A stretch of DNA of 64,000 bases from the NCBI RefSeq assembly GCF_017876795.1, contig NZ_JAGIOR010000007.1:1-64000 (forward strand), in the 5' to 3' direction. A program made the translations under genes and the position numbers. Of the stretch, positions 1-8,868 are shown one piece after another. This DNA is from Rhizobium leguminosarum. GTDB lineage: Bacteria > Pseudomonadota > Alphaproteobacteria > Rhizobiales > Rhizobiaceae. The notes under the pieces are model-generated. The model was given only the letters and a program-made list of their open reading frames with translations, was not told the DNA's origin and ran no database searches. Every line of letters begins with the position of its first letter. Within the stretch, counting starts at the first letter, position 1.

Positions 1-39
1 CCCGCTGTGCAGATTTCCCGAGCCAGCTCTATCTTCGTG

Positions 40-750
40 CTATCGAGAAAGCAGGCGCGGAGCCGGAAAGTCAAGTACTTTGTCGGTGTAGCACTCGGTC
101 ACGACGCTGAACGGAGTACCGTCTCGGAGCTTCAAAACGGCACGATGCTCCATAAGGAACGGCGGTAGGCTGAGGGGACCCGTATCATCGGCTATTAAGC
201 CATCCATGTCCCAGTCTTCGGGTAGAGGGGACCAGAGCAATCTGGAAGACAGATTTTTGCGACTGAATTTGAGAGCCTGGACGGCTCTGCCAAACGCGAT
301 ATCGCTGGAACTTAAAGCCTGGTTCATCTCTGCGCTCAATTTTGAAGGTAGATACCAATTGTCGGCTTCGGACAAGACGCGGTCACCGCAGATCAGGCGG
401 ACGCGGCGATAAGCGATCAGTTCATCGGGTCCGGCGTTCAGAAGTTCACGGATGCGCTTATCCGCCGGCTTGTCTTGCCCGCGCACACGCTGAGCTACGA
501 TCTTAGAACCCTCCGGCGCGAGCCTGTGCACGGCACACCAGCGGTCAAGGGTCAGCGTGGCGCTGGCGTTGCTCAGGAGATTGACATTCAAGGTCTGGAG
601 GACCGCAAGCGCTTCCACTCGAGACGCCGGCGTGTTCGGCCACTGAGACTCTATAGACGGTTCTTGCGCAATTGCGGCCGTAGTACCCAGCACGATGGCG
701 GCCCCTGCAAGTGCGGCGATGCGAATGCTTTTTGAAGAACATAATGACAC
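40..750 (-). CDS. Exported chorismate-lyase-like (UbiC-fold) protein
   Basis: 236 residues from a GTG start at 750, chosen because AAGGA lies about 10 nt upstream and the protein then begins directly with a signal peptide (basic SKSIR, hydrophobic core, cleavage after AIA near residue 28). A longer GTG start at 795 lacks a ribosome site. The mature part has the pattern of the chorismate pyruvate-lyase/UbiC-like fold: a YRRVRLICGDRVLSEAD strand pair, a P-S-K-L turn, and a C-terminal EHRAVLKL...PFSVVTECYTDKVL strand. UbiC enzymes are cytoplasmic and make 4-hydroxybenzoate; an exported relative probably has another ligand or substrate. The fold assignment is by pattern only; activity is unknown. 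Confidence 0.6.
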   Translation of the reverse strand: MSLCSSKSIRIAALAGAAIVLGTTAAIAQEPSIESQWPNTPASRVEALAVLQTLNVNLLSNASATLTLDRWCAVHRLAPEGSKIVAQRVRGQDKPADKRIRELLNAGPDELIAYRRVRLICGDRVLSEADNWYLPSKLSAEMNQALSSSDIAFGRAVQALKFSRKNLSSRLLWSPLPEDWDMDGLIADDTGPLSLPPFLMEHRAVLKLRDGTPFSVVTECYTDKVLDFPAPRLLSR

Positions 751-798
751 GGAGAATGAATCCTTTCGGCAGCAAATTTGATGGGCGAACCGCACGGC

Positions 799-1164
799 TC
801 AAATTTCCCTTTTGGCAGGCGAGCGCGTTGTCAGGGAATATGATTCCGGCTGCAAGCTTCGACCGCTGCCGTTCGAGTCCCGTAGAGCGGGCATGGTCCA
901 GATCAACTTTCTTCCCATTTCGCAGTGTTCCCTGCTGTGCTGGTTCACACCTTTGAAGCTATATGCGCATTCCCGTAACCTGCGTCCCATCGACGCCATC
1001 TGAGATATCTTCCATGTGCTCGCCGGCCTGTTACTGAAGTTTGCAAGCGGTCGCGGCAGAGTCGACGCTTCATTCTGAAATAGGGAAACATGACAGGCCC
1101 GGATTGAAATGGCGAACGTCGCGGCCGCTCGAATAGCCGCAAACCCATGCATCACACCTCTCAT
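799..1164 (-). CDS. Hypothetical 121-residue ORF coupled to the upstream ORF
   Basis: Its ATG overlaps the TGA of the ORF ending at 1161 in an ATGA, the usual arrangement for translational coupling. The first 25 residues are short and apolar with two arginines and could be a poor signal sequence; the rest is rich in Arg and Ser and has no recognisable domain. Composition looks partly non-coding. I do not recognise it; it may be the degraded 3' part of a former gene. Confidence 0.22.
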   Translation of the reverse strand: MRGVMHGFAAIRAAATFAISIRACHVSLFQNEASTLPRPLANFSNRPASTWKISQMASMGRRLRECAYSFKGVNQHSREHCEMGRKLIWTMPALRDSNGSGRSLQPESYSLTTRSPAKREI

Positions 1165-1412
1165 TTGGGGATGTGGCGCCCCTGTCGTAGCTCTCGGTCG
1201 TAACCCAGCTGTTCATACATCTGAACCGGATAAAATAGTTCGCAGCCGAAAGCAAAATCATAGAGCAGTCGTTGGAAGAATGTCTTTTTTGTCTTCACAG
1301 GGCGCTCCTGCCGGTCGAGTAAGCATCTGCCAGACAGCGACACGCCGTCGACGGTTGCCAAGCGCAATTGCGAGCAGCTAATGTGTCCGCCTGTTTTCGT
1401 TAGGTCCTTCAT
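1161..1412 (-). CDS. Hypothetical 83-residue protein
   Basis: Starts ATG-AAG-GAC, with AGGGG about 11 nt upstream, and lies directly downstream of an AT-rich island that could hold its promoter. The product has a hydrophilic N-terminus and a central aromatic stretch (FFQRLLYDFAFGCELFYPVQMY). No family recognised. The stop overlaps the start of the next ORF (ATGA), which is the best argument that the pair is, or was, translated. Confidence 0.33.
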   Translation of the reverse strand: MKDLTKTGGHISCSQLRLATVDGVSLSGRCLLDRQERPVKTKKTFFQRLLYDFAFGCELFYPVQMYEQLGYDRELRQGRHIPK

Positions 1413-1714
1413 ATCATCATGCCCCTAAGTAAGCCTACGGCGATTATGCCGCCTGAAAGATTTCAGCATGGAAAGAATTCCTGCCGCACTGCCGTAACTC
1501 CTGATCTGGGTACATTTGACGAAAGTGATATAAAACGCAACATATACGCACGATATACGTTTTGATATACCATCAACGATTAATAGATCTTACCGCCTGC
1601 AGTTTCGAGCGTTGGTATATTATATTGCAACATATGATATATCATTTCTTATCATGGCTTTGGGGATCTCCGATTGCTAGTGGTTTGATCGAGACAAAGG
1701 AGTCCAATTTTCGC
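1413..1714. other. AT-rich intergenic island
   Basis: About 300 bp without a gene, far more AT-rich than its surroundings between roughly 1500 and 1660. It contains several ATATAC/GTATAT words and the perfect 12-bp palindrome ATGATATATCAT near 1634-1645. It could carry the promoter or a silencer-binding site for the leftward ORF pair. The IS5 element begins at its right edge. Confidence 0.4.
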
Positions 1715-2848
1715 GGCGTTGGTGCGGGGATCAGCAAGTGAGCGGAATTTAGTCTTTGATGGGCCCGCTTATTTGGTTGCTCCCTTCGAGGCTTGGCAAC
1801 GAACGGATTGCGGGCGTCCGCAGGCGAGCATTTGGTTCAAAATGGTGACGCCGATCGCAGCCTCTGTCTGCTGCGCATGGAATGACCGAGCGCGCAAACG
1901 CGACCCAATGACGCCTTTGTATCGACCCATCGCGGTTTCAACCAAAGCCCGTTTGCCATAGCCGGCACCGTCCTGCCATTTCAACCGGCCATCGATCTGG
2001 ATGGATGCAATGTGATCGTCTCTCTGGCAGGACGCCTGGGCGTTGGCTCGTTCCACTGCATTCGAGCGCGGTGGAATAACGACCTTCGCGCCTGCACTAT
2101 GACCCAGAATTGCGTCATAGCTTGGCTCGCCATCATAGGCGCCATCGGCAGTGAACTGGTCGATCTCATCGTCGATCTGATCCAGCAATAGGTCCAGCTG
2201 CGAGGCATCGCCGGTTTCCTGATCTGTCAGACTATGGGCAATGATCTCGCCACTGTCGGCGTCAACCGCCAAGTGCAGTTTTCTCCAGCCACGCCGGGAC
2301 TTCGCTCCATGCTTTTCTTCCAGCCATTGGCCGGCGCCATAGATCTTGAGCCCGGTACTGTCGACCAGGACGTGAATGGGTCCGTTCGCCACAGGCTGCC
2401 GGTCGTTGCTTCTGGCCGATGGCTTCCAGGTTCTGGCCCGTCGGTGTCGGCTCAGCGTGGTGTGATCGGGCACGGCCAGATCCAATGTCATCATATCAAG
2501 CACCGAACTCAAAAGCCCTTCGCTTTGGCGCAAACGCAGCCCAAAGACCATGCCCAGCATCAGCGTAGTTTCGATCGCCAGATCCGAATAGAGAGGCTGG
2601 CCACCACGCGTCTTGCGAGGTGGAGCCGCCCAGCCCGCCAGCGCGTCCGGCGTTATCCAAAGGGTTAAACTGCCACGGCGGCGAAGGCCCGCCTCATACT
2701 CCGCCCAGTTCGTCACTTTGAACTTCATTTTACCGATGTGGTGGCGACGGGCGGCGTGTGCTTATGCGGCATGCGGGATCAATCAACCTATTTTCGATCC
2801 CGGCCACATAGATGCAAAATGTTGAAATTTGATCCCGGCACCAAAGCC
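1715..2848 (-). mobile_element. IS5-family element, IS903 group (copy 1)
   Basis: Bounded by imperfect 19-bp terminal inverted repeats: GGCGTTGGTGCGGGGATCA at the left and the complement of GGCTTTGGTGCCGGGATCA at the right (16 of 19 matching). It holds one transposase gene on the minus strand. No 9-bp target duplication is visible, so the copy is old or its flanks have recombined. Its right end abuts an IS3-family fragment. Related to, but not identical with, the copy at 18.4-19.5 kb. Confidence 0.8.
1769..2728 (-). CDS. IS5-family (IS903-group) DDE transposase
   Basis: 319 residues. Order of features: N-terminal KFKVTNWAEYEAGLRRRG, first catalytic Asp in HVLVDSTGLK, second Asp in FTADGAYDG, and Glu in ALVETAMGRYK, the DDE triad of IS5 transposases. 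Compared with the copy at 18.4 kb, the usual leader that begins MPYKHNA is shifted out of frame just upstream of this ATG, so the protein starts about 15 residues later. It may still be active. It catalyses cut-and-paste transposition of its own element. Confidence 0.85.
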   Translation of the reverse strand: MKFKVTNWAEYEAGLRRRGSLTLWITPDALAGWAAPPRKTRGGQPLYSDLAIETTLMLGMVFGLRLRQSEGLLSSVLDMMTLDLAVPDHTTLSRHRRARTWKPSARSNDRQPVANGPIHVLVDSTGLKIYGAGQWLEEKHGAKSRRGWRKLHLAVDADSGEIIAHSLTDQETGDASQLDLLLDQIDDEIDQFTADGAYDGEPSYDAILGHSAGAKVVIPPRSNAVERANAQASCQRDDHIASIQIDGRLKWQDGAGYGKRALVETAMGRYKGVIGSRLRARSFHAQQTEAAIGVTILNQMLACGRPQSVRCQASKGATK

Positions 2849-2892
2849 CCCCAACAGCCAGAAATCGTTCAATTCCCATTCATGCACCAAAG

Positions 2893-3120
2893 CTCTATCG
2901 CAAGCTTCACGACGACCTGCTCGATCACGGCGAGACATCCTGCCCCAACCGGGTTGCCCGCCTGACTCGGATTGCCGGGATAAAGGCTCAGATCGGTACA
3001 AGCGCCGTCCTGGAGTTTATGGCGGCAGGCCTTCCATTGTCATCGACAACACTCTGGATCGGCAATTCGACGTTGCGGCCCCGGACAAAGCCTGGGTCAC
3101 CGACATAACCTACAGTGCGC
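2893..3120 (+). pseudogene. IS3-family OrfB transposase fragment
   Basis: Translation gives a short piece of an IS3-type integrase: KLYRKLHDDLLDHGETS, then after a one-base shift near 2998 YKRRPGVYGGRP...FDVAAPDKAWVTDITY. The segment APDKAWVTDITY carries the first catalytic Asp of the DDE domain. The 5' part is missing, replaced by the IS5 copy, and the rest is lost where group II intron sequence begins. Non-functional remnant. Confidence 0.7.
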
Positions 3121-3171
3121 CTCGCCCCAATCGGGGAGGCATATGACTGGAATGCAAAGAGAAAGGAGGAT

Positions 3172-3834
3172 GTGTAGAATTGCCTGTCCCCTGCTGTGAG
3201 GGGGCATGAGCCCAAGCGGCGGTGGCCTGCCGTCAACTGGCAGGGTGACGTAGCCCGCGGGTAAAGGGGATTGAGGCGAAGTCGTTACGCCAAGATGGTT
3301 CCCGAGGCTGAAGTATTGGAAGGTTGAGGAACACGAACCGGTTTACCCGCATCTGAGGGCTGGAATGTCGCCTTCGCCTACACGGCTTAACAGGCGAAAT
3401 GCTGATGATGATGACGCCTGAGATGTAAGCCAGCGTCATCCCAACACGGACGCAAACGTAGGCTGTCCGTGGCAGCCATGGGGAGAATGCAGCCAGACCA
3501 TGGCATCGGCATCGACTTGCGGAAAGCAAGGGAAAAGACTGCGACCGGTAGCCTCACCAATACGCAGACGTCCAGCATATGAACGAGGGAAGGCATGATG
3601 GAATGACAACGGAGTTCTGCGTCGCAAGGGAGTTGACCCTGATGTCCATCATGTTGGCGGAGTTCTCGTAGTAGTCCGCAGCAGGGAAAGCCTGCCACAT
3701 GGCGAAGGGGAACAGTTCAAACTGCTTGAAGTGCAAACTATCTGACCAAGCGAGGTGAAGACCTTTGATAATCAGCGAAATGCAGCACAAGCTTGCAACA
3801 TGGGCCGAGAGCGATCCAAACCGAAGGTTTGACG
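3172..3834 (+). mobile_element. Group II intron, 5' fragment (ribozyme domains I onward plus RT start)
   Basis: A long non-coding stretch rich in short hairpins and GA-rich internal loops starts near GTGTAGAATT and leads into an ORF beginning MIISEMQHKLATWAESDPNR, the typical first residues of bacterial group II intron reverse transcriptases. About 600 nt of structured leader before such an ORF is what an ORF-containing group II intron looks like. The reverse transcriptase stops matching after about 23 residues (near 3834), so the catalytic RT, maturase and the 3' ribozyme domains are absent. The assignment rests on remembered family patterns; an RNA covariance search would settle it. Confidence 0.65.
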
Positions 3835-3866
3835 GGAGGGCCGAGGGTATCAGGGGCACAAATGCG

Positions 3867-4832
3867 ATGCGTAAGAGGATCAGGGTTCATCAGCTACGGG
3901 TGGGAATGTTTGTGGAAGATGTGGAGAGTGGCGGGCCGCATACCACCCACAGGTTCAGCCCCTTCGCGATTTCGTCGCCCGACGAAGTCAGTCGGATGAT
4001 GAACAGCAATCTAATGACTGTCGTGATTGATGTCCGCAAGGGACTGGATGTCGAGCCGGGTGTACCATCGTATCAGCCAACCGACGGCAGCATTTTCGAC
4101 ACGCAACTCTTGGCGAGTTTCTCGGCAGGCGATATCAAAGTGGCCAGGCAGTGCATCACGGACACGAAACCTCACATTCGGGATGTGTTGTCGGAGGCAA
4201 GGATCAACGGCGCTTTTGCCGCTCACGCCGCGTCGGCTGCTGTCGAAAAGATCATGACCTCGGCGATGGACAATGCTGGCGCGCTCATTGCTGTTGCGAA
4301 GCTGAAGGAAAAGGACGAGATCACGTTTCTTCACTCGCTCGCGGTTAGCGCGTTGATGATTGCGTTTGGTCGCAGTCTCGGGCATGCAGAAGACGATGTG
4401 CGGCTGCTCGGAATTGGCGGGCTGGTTCATGATCTGGGAAAAATGGCTCTTCCGAATACGATATTGACGAAGACTGGTAAGCTCACTGCCGAGGAAATGA
4501 ACCTCGTCCGGAAGCACCCCCAGCGGGGATACGAGCTTGTCTCCCAGCTGGAGAACTCTCCGCAGCAGGTGCTTGATATATGCCTGTATCATCACGAAAA
4601 GTTCGACGGTTCGGGCTACCCTCGCAAAATAGCAGGCACGAAGATACCCTACGTCGCGCGTCTTGCAGCCATCTGTGATGTCTACGACGCGCTAACGACG
4701 ATCAGGCCCTATAAGCGGGCATGGTCGCAGAGCGAGGCCGTCAACATGATGATGAATTCACCGGGGCATTTCGACACAGACTTGCTGTCTGCCTTTGTGT
4801 CGAAGATGGTCATTCACGGCACTCTGCACTAA
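3867..4832 (+). CDS. HD-GYP domain cyclic-di-GMP phosphodiesterase
   Basis: 321 residues from ATG 3867, with AGGGG upstream. The N-terminal part (MRKRIRVHQLRVGMFVEDVE) is the DUF3391-like domain often placed before HD-GYP. The catalytic domain has the metal ligands H188-D189 (LVHDLGKMALP), H242-H243-E244 and the signature DGSGYP, followed by YDALTTIRPYK. Known role of the family: hydrolysis of c-di-GMP, lowering biofilm and raising motility. The reading frame is open upstream to 3765 through the truncated group II intron RT, giving a possible 355-residue fusion. A PAS-GGDEF gene follows on the same strand, suggesting a local c-di-GMP pair. Confidence 0.9.
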   Translation: MRKRIRVHQLRVGMFVEDVESGGPHTTHRFSPFAISSPDEVSRMMNSNLMTVVIDVRKGLDVEPGVPSYQPTDGSIFDTQLLASFSAGDIKVARQCITDTKPHIRDVLSEARINGAFAAHAASAAVEKIMTSAMDNAGALIAVAKLKEKDEITFLHSLAVSALMIAFGRSLGHAEDDVRLLGIGGLVHDLGKMALPNTILTKTGKLTAEEMNLVRKHPQRGYELVSQLENSPQQVLDICLYHHEKFDGSGYPRKIAGTKIPYVARLAAICDVYDALTTIRPYKRAWSQSEAVNMMMNSPGHFDTDLLSAFVSKMVIHGTLH

Positions 4833-5468
4833 CTAAAAATCCGCGCGGATTCGGGAAGTAAAGGTCGAACTCCCATCGAGAATGGGTATTAAGCTTGGCG
4901 ACCTGTGAAGCCGGCGATCCAATTGCGCCCGAGGGACTGGTAGTGCGCAAGATAATCCAGGTAGCAGCATATTGTCTGGTAAACTCTTCGCACGAACTCT
5001 ATGGCTCATCAATAGCCTCGAGCCGGGCAGTCTGCTTTAACGCCTGAACCCAGAGCTTAATCGTAAGCGCTGTTTGTCAACGCCGTGCCGGCGCCGGAAC
5101 CAGAGACTCGCCGGGTTCCGAGGAATACACCGCACTCCGCGCAAAATCTTCCAGCGCGGCGTCCGTCCACCACATATAAAGATTTCCCTGACATTGTCAT
5201 CTTGTGCACTGCTCCTCACCAGGTGATTTCTCCAGGAAGACTACTCGTGCTTAGGGACACGTACTCGCGGACTGACGTGCTGCCTTTCCAAAATTGCCGA
5301 GAGCGAAACGCTCAAAGCGACGACGGATTGTCTTTGCCACCAGATCGAAAAACCGTTGCCAGCATTACGATCGGATTGGCCGATAAAAGTCCATTGCTAG
5401 GGTGGCTTGGCGCAGCCGATTAAAGAAAGCTGTGGCGCCCCGCAGAACAGAGCCGGAAAGAAAAGCAT
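4833..5468. other. Intergenic, no supported gene
   Basis: 636 bp between the two c-di-GMP genes. The palindrome AATCCGCGCGGATT lies about 15 nt after the HD-GYP stop, but no T-run follows. Small ORFs here have no recognisable product or ribosome site. Confidence 0.4.
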
Positions 5469-6503
5469 ATGCGCTTGCCATCCAAACTGCAGTTTATTCG
5501 CAAGGCTTTTGGTCGCGTTAGGTCGGATCAATCACCGGCAAGTCCGGCTATCCATTCGGACAGTCTTCCGGAAGAAACGGATTTCCGGATGCTTGCCGAA
5601 AACAGCGGTGACGTCATCATGCAACTCGGGCCGGACACGAAAGCACGCTACGTTTCACCCTCATGCACTCGACTTCTGGGGTGGCTGCCGGAGCAAATGG
5701 TCGGGCATGGTCCGGAGATGTTCGTCCCGCCGGAGCATCTTCAGAGCATCGCCGCGGCAGCTGCGCTCTTGCTTGCCGGGGCAGATGAAGGCGAGCCGCT
5801 TGCGATCGAGATTCGTCGGAAGGATGGGAAAACTGTATGGGTTGAGAGCAAGGCGCGCATGGTCCGTAATCCGCTAACTGGCGTTCCAGGCGACATCGTG
5901 CTGATCATGAGAGATATATCAGAGCGCAAACGTCTTGAGGAACAACTCCGCGTGCTTGCTATGACGGACGGACTTACCGGTCTGGGCAACCGCCGCGCAT
6001 TTGACGAGATCTTGGACAGGGAATGGCGACGCACCGTTCGCAGCGCTGGACAGATGTCCTTGCTGTTGCTCGATCTCGATCGATTCAAAGGTTTTAACGA
6101 CAAATACGGCCATCAGGTAGGCGATGATTGTCTTCGCGCCGTCGCTGCCGCCATAAGAGACGTGCTTCATCGCCCTGGGGATCTGGCGTCCCGATACGGC
6201 GGGGAAGAACTCGCCGTCATCTTGCCTGATACTGATGGCGAGGGAGCGCTCGAGATAGCAGAACGGCTGAGGCTTGCGATCGAAAACCTCGGTCTGCCTC
6301 ACATTGACAATCCGCAAGGCGGAGGGCGAGTTACCGTCAGCATTGGTTCAGCGACCGCACTGTCACGATCGGGCGGGACTAACTCTATGCCGGAAGGCCT
6401 GCTTCTCGCTGCCGACACCGCCCTTTACAAGGCTAAGCACAAAGGCCGAAACCGTGTCGAAGTCGCACTACTCCTCGCACCGGAAGCTTCCGACACGGTC
6501 TGA
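5469..6503 (+). CDS. PAS-GGDEF diguanylate cyclase
   Basis: 344 residues, with an A/G-rich GAAAG site before the ATG. Residues about 38-150 form a PAS sensor domain (FRMLAENSGDVIMQ ... RDISERKRLEEQLR linker), followed by a GGDEF domain from the DGLTGLGNRRAFD motif. The active site reads YGGEEL (244-247), a functional GGEEF variant, and RPGD at 235-238 is a five-residue-spaced RxxD inhibitory site, so product feedback is expected. No membrane segment or signal peptide is seen, so sensing is cytoplasmic. It makes c-di-GMP from two GTP. The HD-GYP gene upstream would oppose it. Confidence 0.92.
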   Translation: MRLPSKLQFIRKAFGRVRSDQSPASPAIHSDSLPEETDFRMLAENSGDVIMQLGPDTKARYVSPSCTRLLGWLPEQMVGHGPEMFVPPEHLQSIAAAAALLLAGADEGEPLAIEIRRKDGKTVWVESKARMVRNPLTGVPGDIVLIMRDISERKRLEEQLRVLAMTDGLTGLGNRRAFDEILDREWRRTVRSAGQMSLLLLDLDRFKGFNDKYGHQVGDDCLRAVAAAIRDVLHRPGDLASRYGGEELAVILPDTDGEGALEIAERLRLAIENLGLPHIDNPQGGGRVTVSIGSATALSRSGGTNSMPEGLLLAADTALYKAKHKGRNRVEVALLLAPEASDTV

Positions 6504-6712
6504 TCAGTTACAGCCTCGCGTGTCGCTTGGCACGAACTAGCCCGTTTTGTTCAATTTCGAAGGAATCGACCAAAAGCGACAAGCGCGCGGCCAGTCTCTG
6601 AAAGCCCAGGTTCGAGTGCCTGTCTCAATAACGTCAATCACCGGTTCGAAGACGATGGGAAAAGTTGGTGGGAAGATCTGACGATACTTAATAGGAGTTT
6701 GGACCTCTCTTA

Positions 6713-7644
6713 GAGCCTGACCGAAAAAGAGTTGAGTGAAATCAGCCAGTTGTGATTCTGTTTGTTTGCTTAGGACGAACGGAGACCACAATGGGCTGGA
6801 CTGATTTCACCCGTCGGCAATATGCCCGACGCACAGTGCGGTATGCAAGCGATCTGACGGACCGGGAGTGGGGATTGATCTCGCCTTGCCTGCCTGGACC
6901 GAGGCGGTTGGGCAGGCCGCGCAGTACCGATCTTCGCGAGGTCGTGAATGCGTTGCTTTACATCGCCACGACGGGGTGCCAGTGGCGGATGATGCCCAGA
7001 GATTTTCCACCTTTTACAACTGTGCAGTCCTATTTCTATGAATGGCGAGCGACAGGGTTATGGGGTCGGATCAACCATCATCTTGTGATGGAGGCGCGTG
7101 ACTTGGAAGGTCGGGAAGCCTCGCCGTCTGCGGGCGTGATCGACAGTCAAAGCGTGAAAACCACGGAAAGCGGCGGAATTTCGGGCTATGACGCGGGCAA
7201 GAAGATAAAGGGACGCAAGCGTCATATCGTCGTCGACACGCTCGGACTGATGGTCGGCCTCATGGTTCACAGCGCCGATATTCAGGATCGCGACGGCGCG
7301 CCTGCGGTTCTCAAAACCATTCTCAAGCGCTGGCCGTGGCTGAGACATATCTTCGCCGATGGTGGTTATGCCGGACCGAAGCTGAGGGGCGCACTGCAAA
7401 AGATCGCTGCGTTCACTCTCCAGATCGTCAAGCGGACCGACAAGGCCAAGGGCTTCGAGGTTCTGCCGCGTCGCTGGGTAGTGGAGCGCACCTTCGCATG
7501 GCTTGGCAGATGCCGACGATTGGCGAAGGATTGGGAAAAGTCCGTCGCCTCAGCCGAGGCCTGGGTCACTATCGCCCACATCCGGGTCCTGACACGACGC
7601 TTGGCAAGGTACGGATATCGTTGAAACCTTTTCGAGTCAGGCTC
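6713..7644 (+). mobile_element. IS5-family element, IS1031 group (932 bp, complete)
   Basis: Terminal inverted repeats GAGCCTGACCGAAAAA (left) and the complement of GAGCCTGACTCGAAAA (right) bound a single transposase gene. Both sides are flanked by TTA (6710-6712 and 7645-7647), matching the TNA target duplication of this IS5 subgroup. The clean duplication marks it as one of the youngest insertions in the window. On its right it adjoins an IS91-like remnant. Confidence 0.9.
6791..7624 (+). CDS. IS5-family (IS1031-group) transposase
   Basis: 277 residues from ATG 6791 (MGWTDFTRRQYARR); an upstream ATG at 6752 lies in the terminal region. Contains the DUF4096-like N-terminal domain (LTDREWGLISPCLPGP), catalytic Asp in GVIDSQSVKTTE, Asp in IFADGGYAGPK and Glu in WVVERTFAWLGR. 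Single uninterrupted ORF ending in RRLARYGYR. It is a near relative of the gene split by IS66 at 49.9-53.4 kb. Confidence 0.92.
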   Translation: MGWTDFTRRQYARRTVRYASDLTDREWGLISPCLPGPRRLGRPRSTDLREVVNALLYIATTGCQWRMMPRDFPPFTTVQSYFYEWRATGLWGRINHHLVMEARDLEGREASPSAGVIDSQSVKTTESGGISGYDAGKKIKGRKRHIVVDTLGLMVGLMVHSADIQDRDGAPAVLKTILKRWPWLRHIFADGGYAGPKLRGALQKIAAFTLQIVKRTDKAKGFEVLPRRWVVERTFAWLGRCRRLAKDWEKSVASAEAWVTIAHIRVLTRRLARYGYR

Positions 7645-7650
7645 TTAGAG

Positions 7651-7824
7651 CGAAGCAGCTGGCGTCACCGTGTCTCGCCGCCCGAACACCCGGTCGAAGA
7701 ACCGGACGCAAAGCCACCACCTTTGGCGCATCGCTGCCCCTGTTGCGGCGGAGCCATGACAATCATCGGTGCATGGACCCCGCGTCAGCCGGTACGCCGG
7801 TCAGCATGGAACGACAGCTCATGA
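7651..7824 (+). pseudogene. IS91-family transposase C-terminal fragment
   Basis: In frame +1 the sequence after the IS5 element reads a proline-rich tail and then LAHRCPCCGGAMTIIGAW, the CxxCGG zinc-knuckle-like end seen in IS91/ISCR Y2 transposases. Nothing of the catalytic region is present. The following 360 bp to 8186 contain no gene and may be the non-coding terminal part of that element. Confidence 0.5.
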
Positions 7825-8186
7825 TCACACGCGTCACTCCATCCTCGTCGCATTTGGCGTCGGCATTCCATGCCAACGGAACGGTATCGCTTGCGCCAGT
7901 AACGCTTCCGCTTCACAGACAGCCTCGCCACGACGACTTTTGCTTCTGCCGCTCAACAGGCAACGGCATCACCCGCACGGCAAGATTCCCACGCAATCCG
8001 CCTCCCGACACAGGCACCAGTCGAAAACAGCATGGAACCCTGCCACCGACACATCCCGCTTCGGCGAAATCCCCATAGCGCCAAACAACCCGCGCCTTCG
8101 TTCAATCGGGCTTCAATGAGGTCCGATCCGGCGATGCCGCACGCTCAGCGAGCGGACCTCACAGAACCCTCCAGATTCTGCCGACC

Positions 8187-8430
8187 ATGATTGCACAGCC
8201 CTACCAGCTCTATGTCGAGCGCGTTGATCCGACGAGAAACATGGCCCGTCACTATGCCATGTCGATCGGCCGACCCTGTACGGTCAAGCGTGCCTGACCC
8301 GTCGCTGGGGGCGTATCGGCGCTGCGGGTCAGAAGCTGGTGCATCATTTCCAGCGCGAGGAGGAAGCGGTCGAACTCTTCCTCGCACTTCTCAGGAAGAA
8401 GCGCTCGCGCGGATATAGATTGAGAGCCCA
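8187..8430 (+). pseudogene. WGR-domain protein, frameshifted
   Basis: Begins MIAQPYQLYVERVDPTRNMARHYAMSI and then loses frame; one missing base near 8269 restores TRRWGRIGAAGQKLVHHF...EEAVELFLALLRKKRSRGY, a complete WGR domain. WGR domains bind nucleic acid in PARP and some bacterial proteins. Close relatives are at 55.1-55.5 and 55.7-55.9 kb, so this is a broken paralogue. Direction is opposite to the neighbouring tumA, whose 3' end is 80 bp away. Confidence 0.75.
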
Positions 8431-8508
8431 TGCCGGCCAAAAGAGATTGGCTGAGCGGCAACAAAAGGAGCCTGCCCGCGCGACAATGCGTGAGCGGGGC
8501 GCGATGGA

Positions 8509-8868
8509 TCAGGCGGCCGCCTTCACATCAAATTCGAAATGCAGCTGGTCGTAGGGGAATTCCACGCCAGCCTCCGTCCGGTCCAGGACACCTGCGTTGA
8601 CGAGCGTCGTCACGTCCTTGTGGACGGCCTGCACGTCCCGGCCGACACGGCGGGCAACCTCCCGTATCGCCAACGGACCCTGCCCTGCCATCGCCTTCAC
8701 GATCGCAAGCCGCGGCGGCGCAAGCACCTTGTGCATATCGTCATAGCTTGGAAAGCTCACCGATGGCGTGGCGGATACGACGATGCCTTCCAAGGCCTGC
8801 TGCCCCGCATTCACGAAGCGGGCCTTGGCATCGGAGATCGAGCTTAATCTGATGACCAATGTCCTCAT
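8509..8868 (-). CDS. TumA-type antitoxin / winged-helix DNA-binding protein
   Basis: 119 residues with a central helix-turn-helix (LAIREVARRVGRDVQAVHKDVTTLVNAGVLDRT) of the MarR-like HVO_A0114 family, which partners TumE toxins. The start ATG overlaps the tumE stop in an ATGA, so translation was coupled to the toxin. The antitoxin itself is intact. The partner carries a frameshift, so it may now be an orphan repressor or antitoxin. The TumA name is by family resemblance and context. Confidence 0.7.
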   Translation of the reverse strand: MRTLVIRLSSISDAKARFVNAGQQALEGIVVSATPSVSFPSYDDMHKVLAPPRLAIVKAMAGQGPLAIREVARRVGRDVQAVHKDVTTLVNAGVLDRTEAGVEFPYDQLHFEFDVKAAA

